The translations under genes were made by a program, and so were the position numbers. A stretch of 64,000 bases of DNA from Novosphingobium sp. Rr 2-17. GTDB lineage: Bacteria > Pseudomonadota > Alphaproteobacteria > Sphingomonadales > Sphingomonadaceae. Position 1 is the stretch's first letter. Each line of letters starts with the position of its first letter. Location: positions 1 to 64,000 of the forward strand of contig NZ_AKFJ01000085.1 in the NCBI RefSeq assembly GCF_000272475.1, given 5' to 3'. The notes under the pieces are model-generated. The model was not told the origin of the DNA. It worked only from the letters and a program-made list of their open reading frames with translations, and made no database searches. Positions 63,217 through 64,000 of this stretch are shown here, piece after piece.

Positions 63217-63842
63217 GAGGACTCGCGATGACGCGCCATTCCAGTATCGCGACCCGGAAGATACCCCTGCTGGCTGCGGTCGCACTCGCCAGCCTGGCGC
63301 TGTCGGGATGCATCAGCATTGGCGACAAGACGCCGAAGCAGCTCTTTCGACTGAGCTCGGTGGAAACGGAGCCCGCGGGCACCTCGACCACAGGCACGAT
63401 CAGCGAGGCCGTCGTCGTGCTCGATCCGGAGGCCGATCGCGCGCTTGACGTGATGCGCGTGCCTGTCAGCCTCGATGCCTCGCGCGTGGCCTATCTCAAG
63501 GATGCGCTGTGGGTGGAACGGCCGACGCGCCAGTTCCGCTCGCTGCTGGCCGAAACCTTGCGCGCACGCACGGGGCGGCTGGTGGTCGAAGGCGGCGATT
63601 TCGAAGTGACCGGGCGTACCCTGATCGGCGGACGGTTGCTGCAGATGGGCTATGACGCGCCCAGCCGCACCGTGATCGTCCGCTTCGATGCGATCCGCAC
63701 CGAGCGTGGCGGCCCGATCACCCAGCGCCGGTTCGAATCGGTGGTGAGCAACATCGAGCCCAAAGCCGCTTTCGTCGGCCCAGCGCTCAACCAGGCTGCC
63801 AACGATGTCGCCAAGCAAGTGGCGGATTGGGCCAAGACTTGA
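63213..63842 (+). CDS. ABC-type transport auxiliary lipoprotein
   Basis: A 209-residue lipoprotein (lipobox LALSGC, Cys33). The mature domain shows KQLFRLSSVE, the ABC-type transport auxiliary (PqiC-like) fold, and VDWAKT-like C-terminus. In related systems this lipoprotein sits at the outer membrane as the acceptor partner of an MCE ring. The ATG at 63213 is coupled to mlaD (ATGA). A second ATG at 63228 with AGAGGA upstream may be the true start and would shorten the signal peptide by five residues. No mlaC-like gene follows within the window. Confidence 0.85.
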   Translation: MRGLAMTRHSSIATRKIPLLAAVALASLALSGCISIGDKTPKQLFRLSSVETEPAGTSTTGTISEAVVVLDPEADRALDVMRVPVSLDASRVAYLKDALWVERPTRQFRSLLAETLRARTGRLVVEGGDFEVTGRTLIGGRLLQMGYDAPSRTVIVRFDAIRTERGGPITQRRFESVVSNIEPKAAFVGPALNQAANDVAKQVADWAKT

Positions 63843-63853
63843 TCCAGTGGTGC

Positions 63854-63875
63854 TTTTGCCGACAGATCGGCAAAA
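63854..63875. terminator. Hairpin after the Mla operon
   Basis: TTTTGCCGA (63854-63862) pairs with TCGGCAAAA (63867-63875) across CAGA, 12 bases after the last stop. The A/T outer pairs give T-runs on both strands, so it is a plausible intrinsic terminator. The remaining 125 bases to the window end are AT-rich and show no gene. Confidence 0.6.
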
Positions 63876-64000
63876 TTTGTGACGGCGTGGCGTAAACTCT
63901 GCTCTCGAAAAATATGTATGCGTAATAACTGCAGGGCACAAAAATAACGCTTGGCCCCGCGCAGCGCTGGATGAAATCGAGGTTTGGAAATTGCCTGTGT

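Noticed and set aside
1..64000. CRISPR array, prophage or integrative element
   Set aside because: No regularly spaced repeats, cas genes, integrase, transposase or capsid genes are visible; the tRNA genes show no duplicated 3' ends that would mark attachment sites.

Overview
The window is high-GC chromosomal DNA from an alphaproteobacterium, most likely of the Sphingomonadales (Novosphingobium/Sphingobium-like). Pointers are the ChpT phosphotransferase, a bacterial NDUFA12 complex I subunit, DUF2155 beside Aat, DUF3297, RpoH, a TonB-dependent receptor, an STAS-MlaE lipid transporter and tRNA-Trp near secE-nusG-rplKA. The genus is a guess from gene content. Coding density is high. There is no CRISPR array, prophage, transposase or plasmid gene, so this is core genome with a few accessory patches.

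Layout. 1-6 kb: two small envelope/unknown proteins, a stand-alone fatty acyl-AMP ligase, recX, and a short run of lipoproteins plus a complex I accessory subunit that collides with a convergent aat. 6-11 kb: tRNA-Trp, a large membrane protein, secE-nusG, an inverted acetyltransferase, rplK-rplA. 11-14 kb: a molybdopterin-binding (CinA-N) protein, two tandem near-identical small RNAs on the minus strand, and rimO. 14-21 kb: a frameshifted K+ channel, the LysM/M23-surE-serS cluster, tRNA-Val and small proteins. 21-29.7 kb: der, an AI-2E-type permease, bfr-bfd, a DUF418 protein, a SPOR/Sel1 protein, and pyrB with a degenerate dihydroorotase. 29.8-38 kb: sppA, tRNA-Leu, tig, an amidase, clpP-clpX, an LMW-PTP-like protein. 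38-47.5 kb: a zinc CDF exporter, a TonB receptor, mtgA, rpoH, rluD, a JAMM protein, chpT, an AmpD-like amidase and the RNase P RNA. 47.6-57 kb: a phosphatase, a TorF-type porin, a glyoxalase-like protein, an NfrB/NfrA-like pair, TauE and TIGR02186, then a MATE pump and queE. 57-64 kb: valS and a complete Mla-type operon (permease, ATPase, MCE protein, lipoprotein).

The most unusual item is the pair of minus-strand small RNAs at about 11.82-12.10 kb. Both copies share a 32-nt core that contains a CU-rich anti-Shine-Dalgarno segment. Each has its own intrinsic terminator and an identically spaced promoter, and the promoter's -35 lies inside the inverted repeat TCGCAAATGCGA. Related TGCGA/TCGCA inverted repeats occur upstream of bfd-bfr and of the TonB-dependent receptor in this same window. 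This suggests an iron-responsive tandem sRNA system analogous in layout to PrrF1/PrrF2. Regulator identity and targets are inference.

Several genes cooperate: SecE, NusG, L11 and L1 in secretion, transcription and translation; ClpP, ClpX, trigger factor and RpoH in proteostasis; Bfd and Bfr in iron storage and release; PyrB with its inactive PyrC-like partner in pyrimidine synthesis; ChpT in the CtrA phosphorelay; and MlaE/F/D plus lipoprotein in outer-membrane lipid transport.
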